From contig JAGHTP010000112.1 in assembly GCA_018065265.1 (NCBI GenBank), positions 1 through 35,346 on the forward strand: 35,346 nt of DNA. Reading direction: 5' to 3'. The notes under the pieces were generated by a model, which saw only the letters and a list, made by a program, of their open reading frames with translations, had not been told where the DNA came from and made no database searches. Origin of the DNA: Candidatus Cryptobacteroides aphodequi. Lineage in GTDB: Bacteria; Bacteroidota; Bacteroidia; Bacteroidales; UBA932. Position numbers and translations under genes: made by a program. The stretch's first letter is position 1; each line of letters opens with the position of its first letter. Positions 8,819 through 17,524 of this stretch are shown here, piece by piece.

Positions 8819-9979
8819 CTACAGTTTGCTGTTGGAATCTATGAGGCGGTTGAGCCTTTCGACAGTAAGGCCGGTACGCAGGCCGTCCGGCTCGGTATGC
8901 AGGCAGTAATCGACGAGCCTGTCAACCGTGGATGTGGCAACGTGCATACGGGTGTCGGATGAAGCGTAGTAGATGAAGACGCGCCCGTCAGGGTCGGCAA
9001 TCCAGCCGTTGGCGAAGCAAACGTTCATAACGTCGCCTATGTACTCTCCTCCGTCGGGGGCGATGAAGAAGCCCGAGGGCTGGGCGATCACGCGTGCAGG
9101 GTCGTCGAGCGCAGTCATATACATATAGAGCACGTAACGCAGTCCGCTGGCACAGCCCCTTACGCCGTGGGCGAGATGCAGCCAGCCGCGGTCGGTCTTG
9201 ATGGGATGCGGGCCTTCACCGTTCTTCACCTCGGTAATGGTGTGATAGTGACGGGCGTTGATGATCTTTTCGTCGGTGATGACGGCGTTTTCCATCGAGT
9301 CAACCAGAGCCCAGCCTATTCCGCCGCCGCTTCCGGCATCGATGAAACCGTCCTGCGGACGTGTGTAGAGGGCGTATTTGCCATCCACGAACTCGGGGTG
9401 CAGGCAGACATTGCGCTGCTGGCTGCGGCTCTGCAGGTCGGGCAGGCGCTCCCAATTGATGAGGTCGTGTGTGCGTGCGATTCCGCAGGCAGCAGTGGCG
9501 GCAGAGAGGTCGCCTTCGGCGCTGTGGTCCTTACGCTCAACGCAGAAGAGGCCGTAGATCCAACCGTCCTCGTGGGCGGTGAGACGCATATCGTAAACAT
9601 TAGTGGCAGGTTCACCCCATTCGGGCATTGTGATGGGACGGGGCCAGAAGCGGAAATTGTCCACTCCGTTCGGGCTTTCGGCAACGGCGAAGAAACTCTT
9701 GCGGTCGTCAGCCTCAACCCTTGCCACGAGTACGTAGCGGCCGTTCCACTTGATTGCTCCGCTGTTGAAGGCGGCGTGGATGCCGAAGCGCTCCATCAGA
9801 TAGGGGTTAGTCTCGGGATTGAGGTCGTAGCGCCACTCCAGCGGAGCGTGCGCTCCGGTGAGGATGGGATTTTCCCAGCGCTCATACACGCCATTCACAT
9901 ATACAGGGATATTTTTCTTAGAAAGCAGGGCCTCGTGTCCGTCACGAAGCTGCTTCAGTTTGTCATTCCAATCAGTCAT
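8819..9979 (-). CDS. GH130 glycoside phosphorylase, 4-O-beta-D-mannosyl-D-glucose phosphorylase-like
   Basis: 386 aa; [98 protein letters not shown] typical of the GH130_1 group. Confidence 0.85.
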   Translation of the reverse strand: MTDWNDKLKQLRDGHEALLSKKNIPVYVNGVYERWENPILTGAHAPLEWRYDLNPETNPYLMERFGIHAAFNSGAIKWNGRYVLVARVEADDRKSFFAVAESPNGVDNFRFWPRPITMPEWGEPATNVYDMRLTAHEDGWIYGLFCVERKDHSAEGDLSAATAACGIARTHDLINWERLPDLQSRSQQRNVCLHPEFVDGKYALYTRPQDGFIDAGSGGGIGWALVDSMENAVITDEKIINARHYHTITEVKNGEGPHPIKTDRGWLHLAHGVRGCASGLRYVLYMYMTALDDPARVIAQPSGFFIAPDGGEYIGDVMNVCFANGWIADPDGRVFIYYASSDTRMHVATSTVDRLVDYCLHTEPDGLRTGLTVERLNRLIDSNSKL

Positions 9980-10027
9980 ACAGATATCGGTTAAAAGTCC
10001 AATCTTACAAATTTAAGCATTATTTAT

Positions 10028-10035
10028 TATATTTG
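10028..10035 (+). promoter_or_regulatory. Probable -7 box (TATATTTG) of gtrA-like gene
   Basis: TATATTTG matches TAnnTTTG and ends 9 nt before the ATG at 10045. Confidence 0.45.
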
Positions 10036-10044
10036 CGGCCCATT

Positions 10045-10518
10045 ATGTCCGAAAAGAAGAGCAGATTCCTCAAAACACTCAGGCAACTTTCCAAGTATGT
10101 GCTGACGACCCTTCTGGGTACGTTAGTCGATTGTTTGGTGCTCTGGGTGATGTCCACCTTCGTGTTCGCCGACAACCACGTCGGGCAGTACGTGTACTCC
10201 CCTATGGTGTCGTTCGAATGCGCGGTGTTCGTCAACTTCTTCACTGCATATTTCTATGTATGGAAAGAGCGCATCACAGTGCGCAGCATCTCGTCCTACT
10301 TCTCGCATTTCTGGAAATACAACATCAGTTGTCTGAGCGCATTCCTGCTCAAGATGGTCATACTGAACGTGCTCGGTGCCACACTCAAATGGGAGCCCGT
10401 GCTCTGTAACATCATCGCCCTCACATTCTCGGGCCTGCTGAATTTCTTTATCAACGAGTTTGTGATCTTCCGCCGCAAGGAAGGCATAAAAAGGACCCAA
10501 GAGACCCAAGAACAATAG
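10045..10518 (+). CDS. GtrA-like membrane protein
   Basis: MSEKKSRFLKTLRQLSKYVLTTLLGTLVDCLVLWVM...AVFVNFFTAYFYVWKERI...LLNFFINEFVIFRRK; start set at the internal ATG following the -7 box. Confidence 0.8.
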   Translation: MSEKKSRFLKTLRQLSKYVLTTLLGTLVDCLVLWVMSTFVFADNHVGQYVYSPMVSFECAVFVNFFTAYFYVWKERITVRSISSYFSHFWKYNISCLSAFLLKMVILNVLGATLKWEPVLCNIIALTFSGLLNFFINEFVIFRRKEGIKRTQETQEQ

Positions 10519-10873
10519 CCGCGCTGTCAGCGGCAAAATCTTTCATCTCCATAGCCCTTGTAGGCAGGAAGTACTGCACCAGTTCGGTTCCGAACGCCAT
10601 TGCAGCGCCGCACAGCGTTATTATCGCCAGGATTCCGGCGCAGCGCCACGACTTCACCCGAAGAGGCGAGAAAGCCAGGAAAGCAAGCGGGCAGAACGGC
10701 AGGAACATCAGGAAATGCCCGAGTTTGTCCGCAGGGATTCCGAAAAGACTGAAGGTAACCGAAGGCAAATCATCGCCCGATCCGAAGCACAGGTATGCCA
10801 CCGCGGCTATGTACAGGACAAAAGCGGCCTTCCACGGCCAGCCGGGACGGAGAAACTGTTTTACGCGGGACAT
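10451..10873 (-). CDS. VanZ-like family membrane protein
   Basis: IPADKLGHFLMFLPFCPLAFLAF...GTELVQYFLPTRAMEMKDFAADSAAIVLGSLGSFL matches VanZ-like pattern. Confidence 0.8.
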   Translation of the reverse strand: MSRVKQFLRPGWPWKAAFVLYIAAVAYLCFGSGDDLPSVTFSLFGIPADKLGHFLMFLPFCPLAFLAFSPLRVKSWRCAGILAIITLCGAAMAFGTELVQYFLPTRAMEMKDFAADSAAIVLGSLGSFLCLPCGGRSQTR

Positions 10874-10874
10874 C

Positions 10875-12713
10875 CTACAGGCTCTGCATATCGTTGAGCT
10901 TCTTGTAATAGCCGCCGAGGGCGATAAGCTCGTTGTGACGTCCCCTCTCGACTATGCGTCCCTCGTCCATAACTATTATCTCGTCGGCGTTCTTGATGGT
11001 CGAAAGCCTGTGCGCAATTGCTATGGTGGTACGGTTGGACATAAGACGGTCCAGGGCTTCCTGCACGAGACGTTCACTCTCGGTGTCGAGCGATGCGGTT
11101 GCCTCGTCAAGGATGAGGATGGGAGGGTTCTTCAGAATAGCCCTCGCAATGCTGATGCGCTGTCGCTGACCTCCGGACAGGCGGCTTCCGCGATCGCCGA
11201 CGGGCTCGTCGTAGCCGTTTTCCTTTTCCATAATGAAGTCGTGGGCATTGGCGATCTTCGCCGCGGCGACAACGTCCTCCATCGTGGCGTCGGGCACGCC
11301 GAAGGCTATGTTGTTGAAGATGGTGTCGTTGAAGAGGATGGGTTCCTGGTTCACATTGCCCATAAGGCCACGGAGCGACTTGCTCGATACTTCGCGCACA
11401 TCGACTCCATCTATCGTCACCGAACCTTCGGTAACGTCGTAGAAGCGCGGTATCAGGGCGACCAGGGTCGATTTGCCTGCTCCCGAAGCGCCCACGATTG
11501 CCACGGTGCGGCCCTTCGGAATCGAAAGCGACACGTCGGAAAGGATCTGACGGCCGTCTTCGGTGTACTTGAAGCCGACTCCGTCGAACCTGATCTCGCT
11601 GTTGAATGAATCGAGCGAACGAGGCTTGGCGGGTTCAAGTATGGTATTGGGGGCGTCGAGTATCTTGTCTATGCGCTCCATCGAGGCAAGTCCCTTGGGT
11701 ATACCATAGGCCGCCTTCGAAAGGTCTTTAATGGGCTGGATGATGTTGTAGAGCATCACCATAAAGAAGATGAAGGTAGGAGCGTCGATTACCGAATGTT
11801 CACCGAGGATGAACACGCCTCCGACCCACATCACTATTGCTATCATCGTTGTGCCGAGGAATTCGCTCACCGGGTGTGCGAGAGCCTGGCGCCTTGCCAC
11901 GTGGCTGAGCTTGCGGCGGTACGAAGCCGTAACCTTGCGGAAGCGGTCGGCCATCTTGCTGTCGGCAAGGAAGGCCTTGATGACGCGAAGGCCGCCGAGG
12001 GTCTCGTCAACCTGGCTGAGAATGTCGCTCCAGAGGCTCTGCGCCTCCTTCGAGCGCTGTTTGAGTTTGCTCGCGATGCGGCTCATAAGCCAGAGCATCA
12101 CAGGTGCGAACACCAAAACGAACAGAGTCAGCTGCCAGCTTATCAAGAAGAGTGTCCCCACATAAAATATAAGGAGTATGGGGTTCTTCAGGAGCATATC
12201 GATCGAACTGCATATCGACACTTCCACCTCGGTGACATCTCCGCTCATGCGGGCTATTATGTCACCCTTGCGCTCCTGCGAGAAGTAGCCTATGGGCTGG
12301 CCGAGAATCTTGTCGTATATCTTTACACGAAGATCGCGGGTGATGCCGGTGCGAATGGGAACCATCACCGCCGAAGCCGCGTAGTTGCAGAGCGTCTTGA
12401 TGAAGGTCATCCCCACAAGGAAGAGGCAGAGCAGAAGCAGGACCTTGCCCGCGCCCCAGCTGTCGATTCCGAGCGATACATAATAATAAAGGTTGCCTAT
12501 GAGCTTGTCCTTGATTCCAATGCCCTCGGCATCCCAGGGGATGAAGGCGTACGATTCCTCTCCGACCTTGAAGAGTATCTGGAGTATGGGGATAATCAGC
12601 GAAAAGGAAAAGATGTTGAACACGGCGCCAAGTATATTGAGCACCACGCTTCCACCTATATATTTCTTGTACGGCCAGCCGTACAGCCTGAACATTCGAA
12701 GGAAATCTTTCAT
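10875..12713 (-). CDS. MsbA-like ABC exporter (fused permease/ATPase)
   Basis: 612 aa; Walker A GASGAGKST, signature LSGGQRQRISIARAIL, Walker B ILILDEATASLD. Confidence 0.92.
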   Translation of the reverse strand: MKDFLRMFRLYGWPYKKYIGGSVVLNILGAVFNIFSFSLIIPILQILFKVGEESYAFIPWDAEGIGIKDKLIGNLYYYVSLGIDSWGAGKVLLLLCLFLVGMTFIKTLCNYAASAVMVPIRTGITRDLRVKIYDKILGQPIGYFSQERKGDIIARMSGDVTEVEVSICSSIDMLLKNPILLIFYVGTLFLISWQLTLFVLVFAPVMLWLMSRIASKLKQRSKEAQSLWSDILSQVDETLGGLRVIKAFLADSKMADRFRKVTASYRRKLSHVARRQALAHPVSEFLGTTMIAIVMWVGGVFILGEHSVIDAPTFIFFMVMLYNIIQPIKDLSKAAYGIPKGLASMERIDKILDAPNTILEPAKPRSLDSFNSEIRFDGVGFKYTEDGRQILSDVSLSIPKGRTVAIVGASGAGKSTLVALIPRFYDVTEGSVTIDGVDVREVSSKSLRGLMGNVNQEPILFNDTIFNNIAFGVPDATMEDVVAAAKIANAHDFIMEKENGYDEPVGDRGSRLSGGQRQRISIARAILKNPPILILDEATASLDTESERLVQEALDRLMSNRTTIAIAHRLSTIKNADEIIVMDEGRIVERGRHNELIALGGYYKKLNDMQSL

Positions 12714-12728
12714 CGTCGGGCAAAGTTA

Positions 12729-13535
12729 TCAAAAAAGATTGAAAATGGGCGAAGGCGTCAGCCTCGGCAGAGTCTGAAGCATCACCCCGGAATCAAGAAC
12801 GGCGCGCGAAGCCTCGTAAGCCTTCTCGGGAGTGTTGTTGTTTTCCGAAAGATGGCAGAGGAACACGCTGCGCAGCTGCGGTCCGGCCACCTTGGTGAGC
12901 ACATCGGCGCACTGGTCGTTCGAAATGTGCCCGTTGCCGCCGCGTATGCGGTCCTGCAGTTCGGGAGGATAATGACCGTGGGCAAGCATCCACTCGTCGT
13001 AGTTCGATTCGAGCACCAGGGTCTGAGCCTGCGAGCACTCTTCGAGCAGTTCCGGCGTCACGGCCCCGCAATCGGTGATATGGACGTAGCGGTAGCCTTC
13101 TATGTCTATGGCGAAGCCTATAGTCTGGGTGGCATCGTGCGGCACAACAAAGTAGCGGAGCTTAATCACTCCTGGCACTATATCGTTCCAGTCCCCCGCC
13201 TTGAGCACACGCTTGCAGCCGGGAATCCACTCGTATGTGAGCACGTGGTGCGACAGGGCGCCGAGAATCATCTCCGTACTGAAAACAGGCACGTGCAGGA
13301 ACTTGCAGTACGAGCCCAGCGAACGGATGTGGTCGAAGTGGTCGTGAGTCACCAGCACGGCCTGAACCGAGCAGATGTCAAGCCCTTCGGCGGCCATCTC
13401 GCGACGGACGCGGCGCCAGCTCACGCCCGCATCTATCAGCACCGAAGCCTTGAGCGTGCTGCCGGCCTCGTCGTAGACTCCCAGCCAGTAGCAGTTGCCC
13501 GCACTTCCCGAAGAAAAACTCTTGAACCTAATCAT
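12729..13535 (-). CDS. Metallo-beta-lactamase-fold hydrolase (WalJ/YycJ-like)
   Basis: MIRFKSFSSGSAGNCYWLG...VTHDHFDHIRSLG...FLCHLSENNNTPEKA. Confidence 0.88.
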   Translation of the reverse strand: MIRFKSFSSGSAGNCYWLGVYDEAGSTLKASVLIDAGVSWRRVRREMAAEGLDICSVQAVLVTHDHFDHIRSLGSYCKFLHVPVFSTEMILGALSHHVLTYEWIPGCKRVLKAGDWNDIVPGVIKLRYFVVPHDATQTIGFAIDIEGYRYVHITDCGAVTPELLEECSQAQTLVLESNYDEWMLAHGHYPPELQDRIRGGNGHISNDQCADVLTKVAGPQLRSVFLCHLSENNNTPEKAYEASRAVLDSGVMLQTLPRLTPSPIFNLF

Positions 13536-15501
13536 CCTGCTCGCAATATTTATTGATCACGCTGTACGAATCCTTAATGCCAAGCTCGCCGGCACGCGAA
13601 AGGTCTATGCATCCTTTCTCCCTGTCTTTCAGGAAGATAAGCACCAGACCGCGGTTATAGTAGCCCTCCCCCATCGTCGGGTAGAGCTCGAGCGCACGGT
13701 TGTATTCTCCGATGGCTCCGACCGCCTCGCCCGAAAGCACCAGCAGGCCTCCGAGGTCGTAGTGCAGATAAGCTACGTCCGGAGCCAGGGCGACCGCTTC
13801 CTGCATATCGGCAAGCGCTTCGGAATAGTCGTAGCTGCGCAGCACACGGTCGGCCACGCGCGTCTTCGCCGAGCCCTGGTCGTCCATCGAAAGCGTCTGG
13901 ACGTTATTCTCGATTGAAGCGATGAAATCCACCATCTCCGCCTTAAGCACGGCGCGGTTCATAAGGCAGAACGCGCGCTGCAGGGCGTCATCTCCCGCCA
14001 CCAGTGCGGCGGCATTGTAGTGCGACAGGGCCGAAGCGTACTGCTTGGCCTGAACGGCGCGCATCGCCTTTTCGAACTCCGCAGCGAAGCCGTCCGATCC
14101 GGGAGGCATCTCGGCGGGCACCCTGCCGTCGGGCAGAATGTCGCTCTGAGCCACTTCTGCGGGGACGTCGAGCGAAGCGATGAATGTCATCACCGAGCCG
14201 TTTTCGTAGCGGTTGGCGAACGCCAGACTGCTCTGCGAGCCCCCATTCTCGATGGCGCGCACTCTGTGCAGAGGGCTCAGGCGCACGTCGATGTCGCGGT
14301 GCTGGAGAAGTTCGTCGTCGAAGCCCTGGCGCGCGAAATCGGCATCGAGGGCGATGAGAGAACTGTACTTACGCGTCGTGTCGGCAAAGTCGCTGCCGCT
14401 GCGGCGGTAATCCTCGATCTTGCGCTGAGCGGTCTGGTAGTCACGCTTCGACTCCTTGTTCATACCGAGCAGATGCTCCACCCAGGAGCGGTTCTGGTAG
14501 GCTTTGGCGAAGTCGGGATAGAGCTCGATGGCGCGGTCGTAGTCGTGCAGGGCGTTGCGGTACCGGCCCATCTCAGCAAATATCCAGGCGCGGTTAAAGT
14601 ACGCGAGCACGTTCTGCGGATTGATGTTGATGACGCGGTCCATGTCGTCTAGCGCTCCTTCGTAATCGCCCAGTTGGGCGCGCACAAGGCTGCGGTTGTA
14701 GAGCGTAAGGGCGTTGCCAGGCTCGTAGACAAGAACCGTGTTCAGGTCGTCCATCGCAGCGCGGAAGTCCTTGATCTCAAAGAGCATAAGTGCGCGGTTG
14801 AAGTACGCGAAGGTGTTGGTACTGTCCAGCTCGAGGGCGTAATTCATATCGCGTATGGCATCGTCGTAGTTCTGCTGGGCGGCGTAGAGCCTTGCGCGGC
14901 GCACATAGCCTTCGGCTTCGAAGCGGTCGAGCCTGATGGCCTGGTTGTAGTCCGACAGGGCCTTGAGCGTGTCGCCCAGGAACAGATACGAGGCTCCCCT
15001 GTTCAGGTAGGCCGACGGTTCCTTGGGACTGTGACGTATGAACTTGTCGAAGTCGGCCACGGCATCCTCGAACTTCTGCGCGAGGAAATAGGTCACTCCG
15101 CGGCTGAAATACAGGCCGTTGAAACCCGGGCGCAGCGATATGGCCGTCTCGAAGTCGGCTAGAGCATCGTCATACTGGCCCATACGGCTCTTCGTGATGG
15201 CGCGGTAGTGATAGCCGTTCGTGAAGACGGGGTTGAGCCGCAGCGAACGGTCGAAGTCGGTTCTGGCTCCACGCACGTCACCGAGGTTGTACTTGGCTAT
15301 TCCCCTGTAGAAGAATGTCCAGCAGTCGGTGGTGTCGAGTTTTGCCAGGATATTGAACTGTTCTATGGCCTGGGCGTACTTGCCGTCCTGCAGGGCAAGA
15401 CGGCCGCGGAACTCCAGCACGTCCTTGTCCCACTGGGCAGAGGCGTGCAGGCAACAGATAAGCAGGGCGACAAAGACAGCCGCCAGTCGCCGCAGGTTCA
15501 T
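13528..15501 (-). CDS. Exported tetratricopeptide-repeat protein
   Basis: 657 aa with signal peptide and many TPR units (e.g. AYFNRALMLFEIKDFRAAMDDLNTVLVYEPGNALTLYNRSLVRAQLGDYEGALDDMD). 8-nt overlap with walJ-like gene. Confidence 0.9.
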   Translation of the reverse strand: MNLRRLAAVFVALLICCLHASAQWDKDVLEFRGRLALQDGKYAQAIEQFNILAKLDTTDCWTFFYRGIAKYNLGDVRGARTDFDRSLRLNPVFTNGYHYRAITKSRMGQYDDALADFETAISLRPGFNGLYFSRGVTYFLAQKFEDAVADFDKFIRHSPKEPSAYLNRGASYLFLGDTLKALSDYNQAIRLDRFEAEGYVRRARLYAAQQNYDDAIRDMNYALELDSTNTFAYFNRALMLFEIKDFRAAMDDLNTVLVYEPGNALTLYNRSLVRAQLGDYEGALDDMDRVININPQNVLAYFNRAWIFAEMGRYRNALHDYDRAIELYPDFAKAYQNRSWVEHLLGMNKESKRDYQTAQRKIEDYRRSGSDFADTTRKYSSLIALDADFARQGFDDELLQHRDIDVRLSPLHRVRAIENGGSQSSLAFANRYENGSVMTFIASLDVPAEVAQSDILPDGRVPAEMPPGSDGFAAEFEKAMRAVQAKQYASALSHYNAAALVAGDDALQRAFCLMNRAVLKAEMVDFIASIENNVQTLSMDDQGSAKTRVADRVLRSYDYSEALADMQEAVALAPDVAYLHYDLGGLLVLSGEAVGAIGEYNRALELYPTMGEGYYNRGLVLIFLKDREKGCIDLSRAGELGIKDSYSVINKYCEQDD

Positions 15502-15510
15502 GGAAAAGAC

Positions 15511-16119
15511 TTAGTTCTTGTGGCAGCCTTCGTGATGATGGCCGCAGCCGCACTCTTCACCTTCGTCGTGATGGCAGCCGCAACCGCACTCCTCACCCTC
15601 GCCGTGATGACAGCCGCAGCTGCACTCTTCCTGAGGGAGGAACTCGCCGTGAAGGCCTTCGAGAAGTTCTTTCTCGGTAGCCTCGCGTACGCTTACGACA
15701 CTTCCGGTGAAATGCAGGGTTTTGCCTGCCATAGGGTGGTTCAGGTCAACCTTGACGCTCTTTTCGAGTATCTCCTTGACTACGCCCTGGACCATCTGGC
15801 CCTGGCTGCTCATAAGAGGAAGTATCTGGCCGACGACGAGAAGCTGCGCGCGCAGTTCTTCATCTTCGGGGAAGGCTTCGAGAGGAAGGTCGATGAGAAG
15901 TCCCTCGCGATAGCTGCCGTAGCCCTCTTCGGGGCAGAGGGTGAACTCGAAAGTCTCGCCGGGTTCCTTGCCTTCCACCTCTTCCTCGAAACGGGGAAGA
16001 AGCATATGGTTGCCGTGAATGTACTCAAGTGGCGCATCAGCGCCGGCCTTGTCTGCGATTTTTCCCTCTACTTCAAGCTGGTAGCTGAGGGCTGCTACAG
16101 TGTTTTTTGCGATTTTCAT
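15511..16119 (-). CDS. SlyD-like FKBP-type peptidyl-prolyl isomerase with Cys/His-rich metal-binding tail
   Basis: MKIAKNTVAALSYQLEVEGK...LEYIHGNHMLLPRFEEEVEGKEPGETFEFTLCPEEGYG... then EECSCGCHHGEGEECGCGCHHDEGEECGCGHHHEGCHKN. Start placed at 16119, downstream of the tldE stop. Confidence 0.88.
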   Translation of the reverse strand: MKIAKNTVAALSYQLEVEGKIADKAGADAPLEYIHGNHMLLPRFEEEVEGKEPGETFEFTLCPEEGYGSYREGLLIDLPLEAFPEDEELRAQLLVVGQILPLMSSQGQMVQGVVKEILEKSVKVDLNHPMAGKTLHFTGSVVSVREATEKELLEGLHGEFLPQEECSCGCHHGEGEECGCGCHHDEGEECGCGHHHEGCHKN

Positions 16120-16123
16120 ATTG

Positions 16124-17458
16124 TTATGCATTGAATTCAACATTGGAGAACGCTAAGGTAGGAATAAGTTTCGACATTGAGGGACGCACATCGGTGCCGG
16201 CCGCATAAAGCGAGTTCCACAAATCAATGAGGTTGCCGGTGATGAGCATTCCCCTCACAGGGTATGCGATGCGCCCCGCTTCGAAGCGGAAACCTTCGAC
16301 CCCGAACGAGAAGTCGCCCGTCGCGGGATTCGAGTTGCCGCCGTTGAAGCCGGTCACCAGAATGCCGTCGCCGCAGAGTTCCAGCATCGAGGCACAGTCC
16401 GAGGGGGCGTTCTTCCCTTCGGGGCACAGGGGCAGGATATGAGGGCGCACGGCTTCTTCCATCGTCGGGGAGAGTTTCATCTTGCGGGCGATATAGTCAT
16501 TGAGGAAATATTTCCGGACGCATCCGTTTTCAATAATCGGGCCGTCCTGAACCGCTGTTCCGTCCGAGCAGAAGAGGCGCGAACCGGCCTCTCCCCTGCG
16601 GAAAGGTTCGTCCACGACATTGAGGCCAGGGCAGAAGATGCGCTTTCCCTCGCTGCCGGCAAGGAACGAGTTGCCCTGCTGCAGATTGTAGCCACCGAGT
16701 GCGGCGAGCACAGGGCTGAGAAGCCGTGCTGCAGCCTCGAGTTCGATGACCATAGTGTACTTTCCGCCATCTGGCGATTGGGGATGCATCTGCATCACGG
16801 AACGTTCCAGGGCGGTGCGGTTCACTTTTTCGATGTTCAGGCGGTCGGCAACGGTGGAAGAGTCCCACCAGTAGCTGTTGTATTTCGAGCCGTCGGCGTC
16901 CTCGACGGTTGCCTCGGCGTAGTATTCGAATGCCGTTTCGGTATGACGGCAGAAAAGTCCCTGCGAGTCGAGAACGACGAGGTCGTTTTCGCTCTTGGAG
17001 TATTCGCTTTCAAAGGAGAGAAGCCTGCAGTCCGTGGTTTCGGGCAGGCTGGCGGACATCTGCGCGGCCGAAGGGATGGGGCTCTGCTCGAACGCCGGGT
17101 CGCAAAGGCCGAGTTCGTTGCCGAGCGTTGCATCCTTGCAACAGCGCCAGCTTTCAGGAAGGCAGCGCAGAGGATCGGGGCTGAGAAGGCGCGTCATTGC
17201 CACCGAATCGGCGATGAAGGCGCTCAGGTCTTCCCTGCCGAGTTTGTTGGTGGAGTAAACGCCGTAGCGGCCGTCGACGAATAGAGCGAAGGTTATGGCC
17301 CGGTCGAGGCAGTCGCTGACCCTGTCCGTGGCACCGTCACGCACAGCGACCGTGCTCATCAAGGTCTTGTCCAGCGAGACACGGGCTCCCTGCGCCCCTG
17401 CTGCGAGGCACTCCGAAAGCGCGAAACGCGCCAGCTGCAATTCTTCCTGACTGATCAT
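16124..17458 (-). CDS. TldE/PmbA-like metallopeptidase subunit
   Basis: 444 aa; DGATDRVSDCLDRAITFALFVDGRYGVYSTNKL...NPATGDFSFGVEGFRFEAGRIAYPVRGMLITGNLIDLWNSL typical of the PmbA C-terminus. Confidence 0.85.
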   Translation of the reverse strand: MISQEELQLARFALSECLAAGAQGARVSLDKTLMSTVAVRDGATDRVSDCLDRAITFALFVDGRYGVYSTNKLGREDLSAFIADSVAMTRLLSPDPLRCLPESWRCCKDATLGNELGLCDPAFEQSPIPSAAQMSASLPETTDCRLLSFESEYSKSENDLVVLDSQGLFCRHTETAFEYYAEATVEDADGSKYNSYWWDSSTVADRLNIEKVNRTALERSVMQMHPQSPDGGKYTMVIELEAAARLLSPVLAALGGYNLQQGNSFLAGSEGKRIFCPGLNVVDEPFRRGEAGSRLFCSDGTAVQDGPIIENGCVRKYFLNDYIARKMKLSPTMEEAVRPHILPLCPEGKNAPSDCASMLELCGDGILVTGFNGGNSNPATGDFSFGVEGFRFEAGRIAYPVRGMLITGNLIDLWNSLYAAGTDVRPSMSKLIPTLAFSNVEFNA

Positions 17459-17468
17459 TCTTCAGCGT

Positions 17469-17520
17469 CTATCACTTTTTCTGCGTCGGCCACTCTCCAT
17501 CGCCTATCACTTTTTCTGCG
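17469..17520. repeat. Two 17-bp direct repeats (CTATCACTTTTTCTGCG) between tldD and tldE
   Basis: Identical copies at 17469-17485 and 17504-17520. Confidence 0.9.
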
Positions 17521-17524
17521 GCTG

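Noticed and set aside
12714-12728. Possible promoter (TAACTTTG) in the 15-nt gap between walJ-like and ABC exporter genes
   Set aside because: Matches the -7 consensus but lacks a well-spaced -33 element; one short motif in a tight gap is weak support.
11796-13556. 586-aa plus-strand ORF opposite the ABC exporter and WalJ-like genes
   Set aside because: Antisense to two strongly supported genes; no recognisable motifs.
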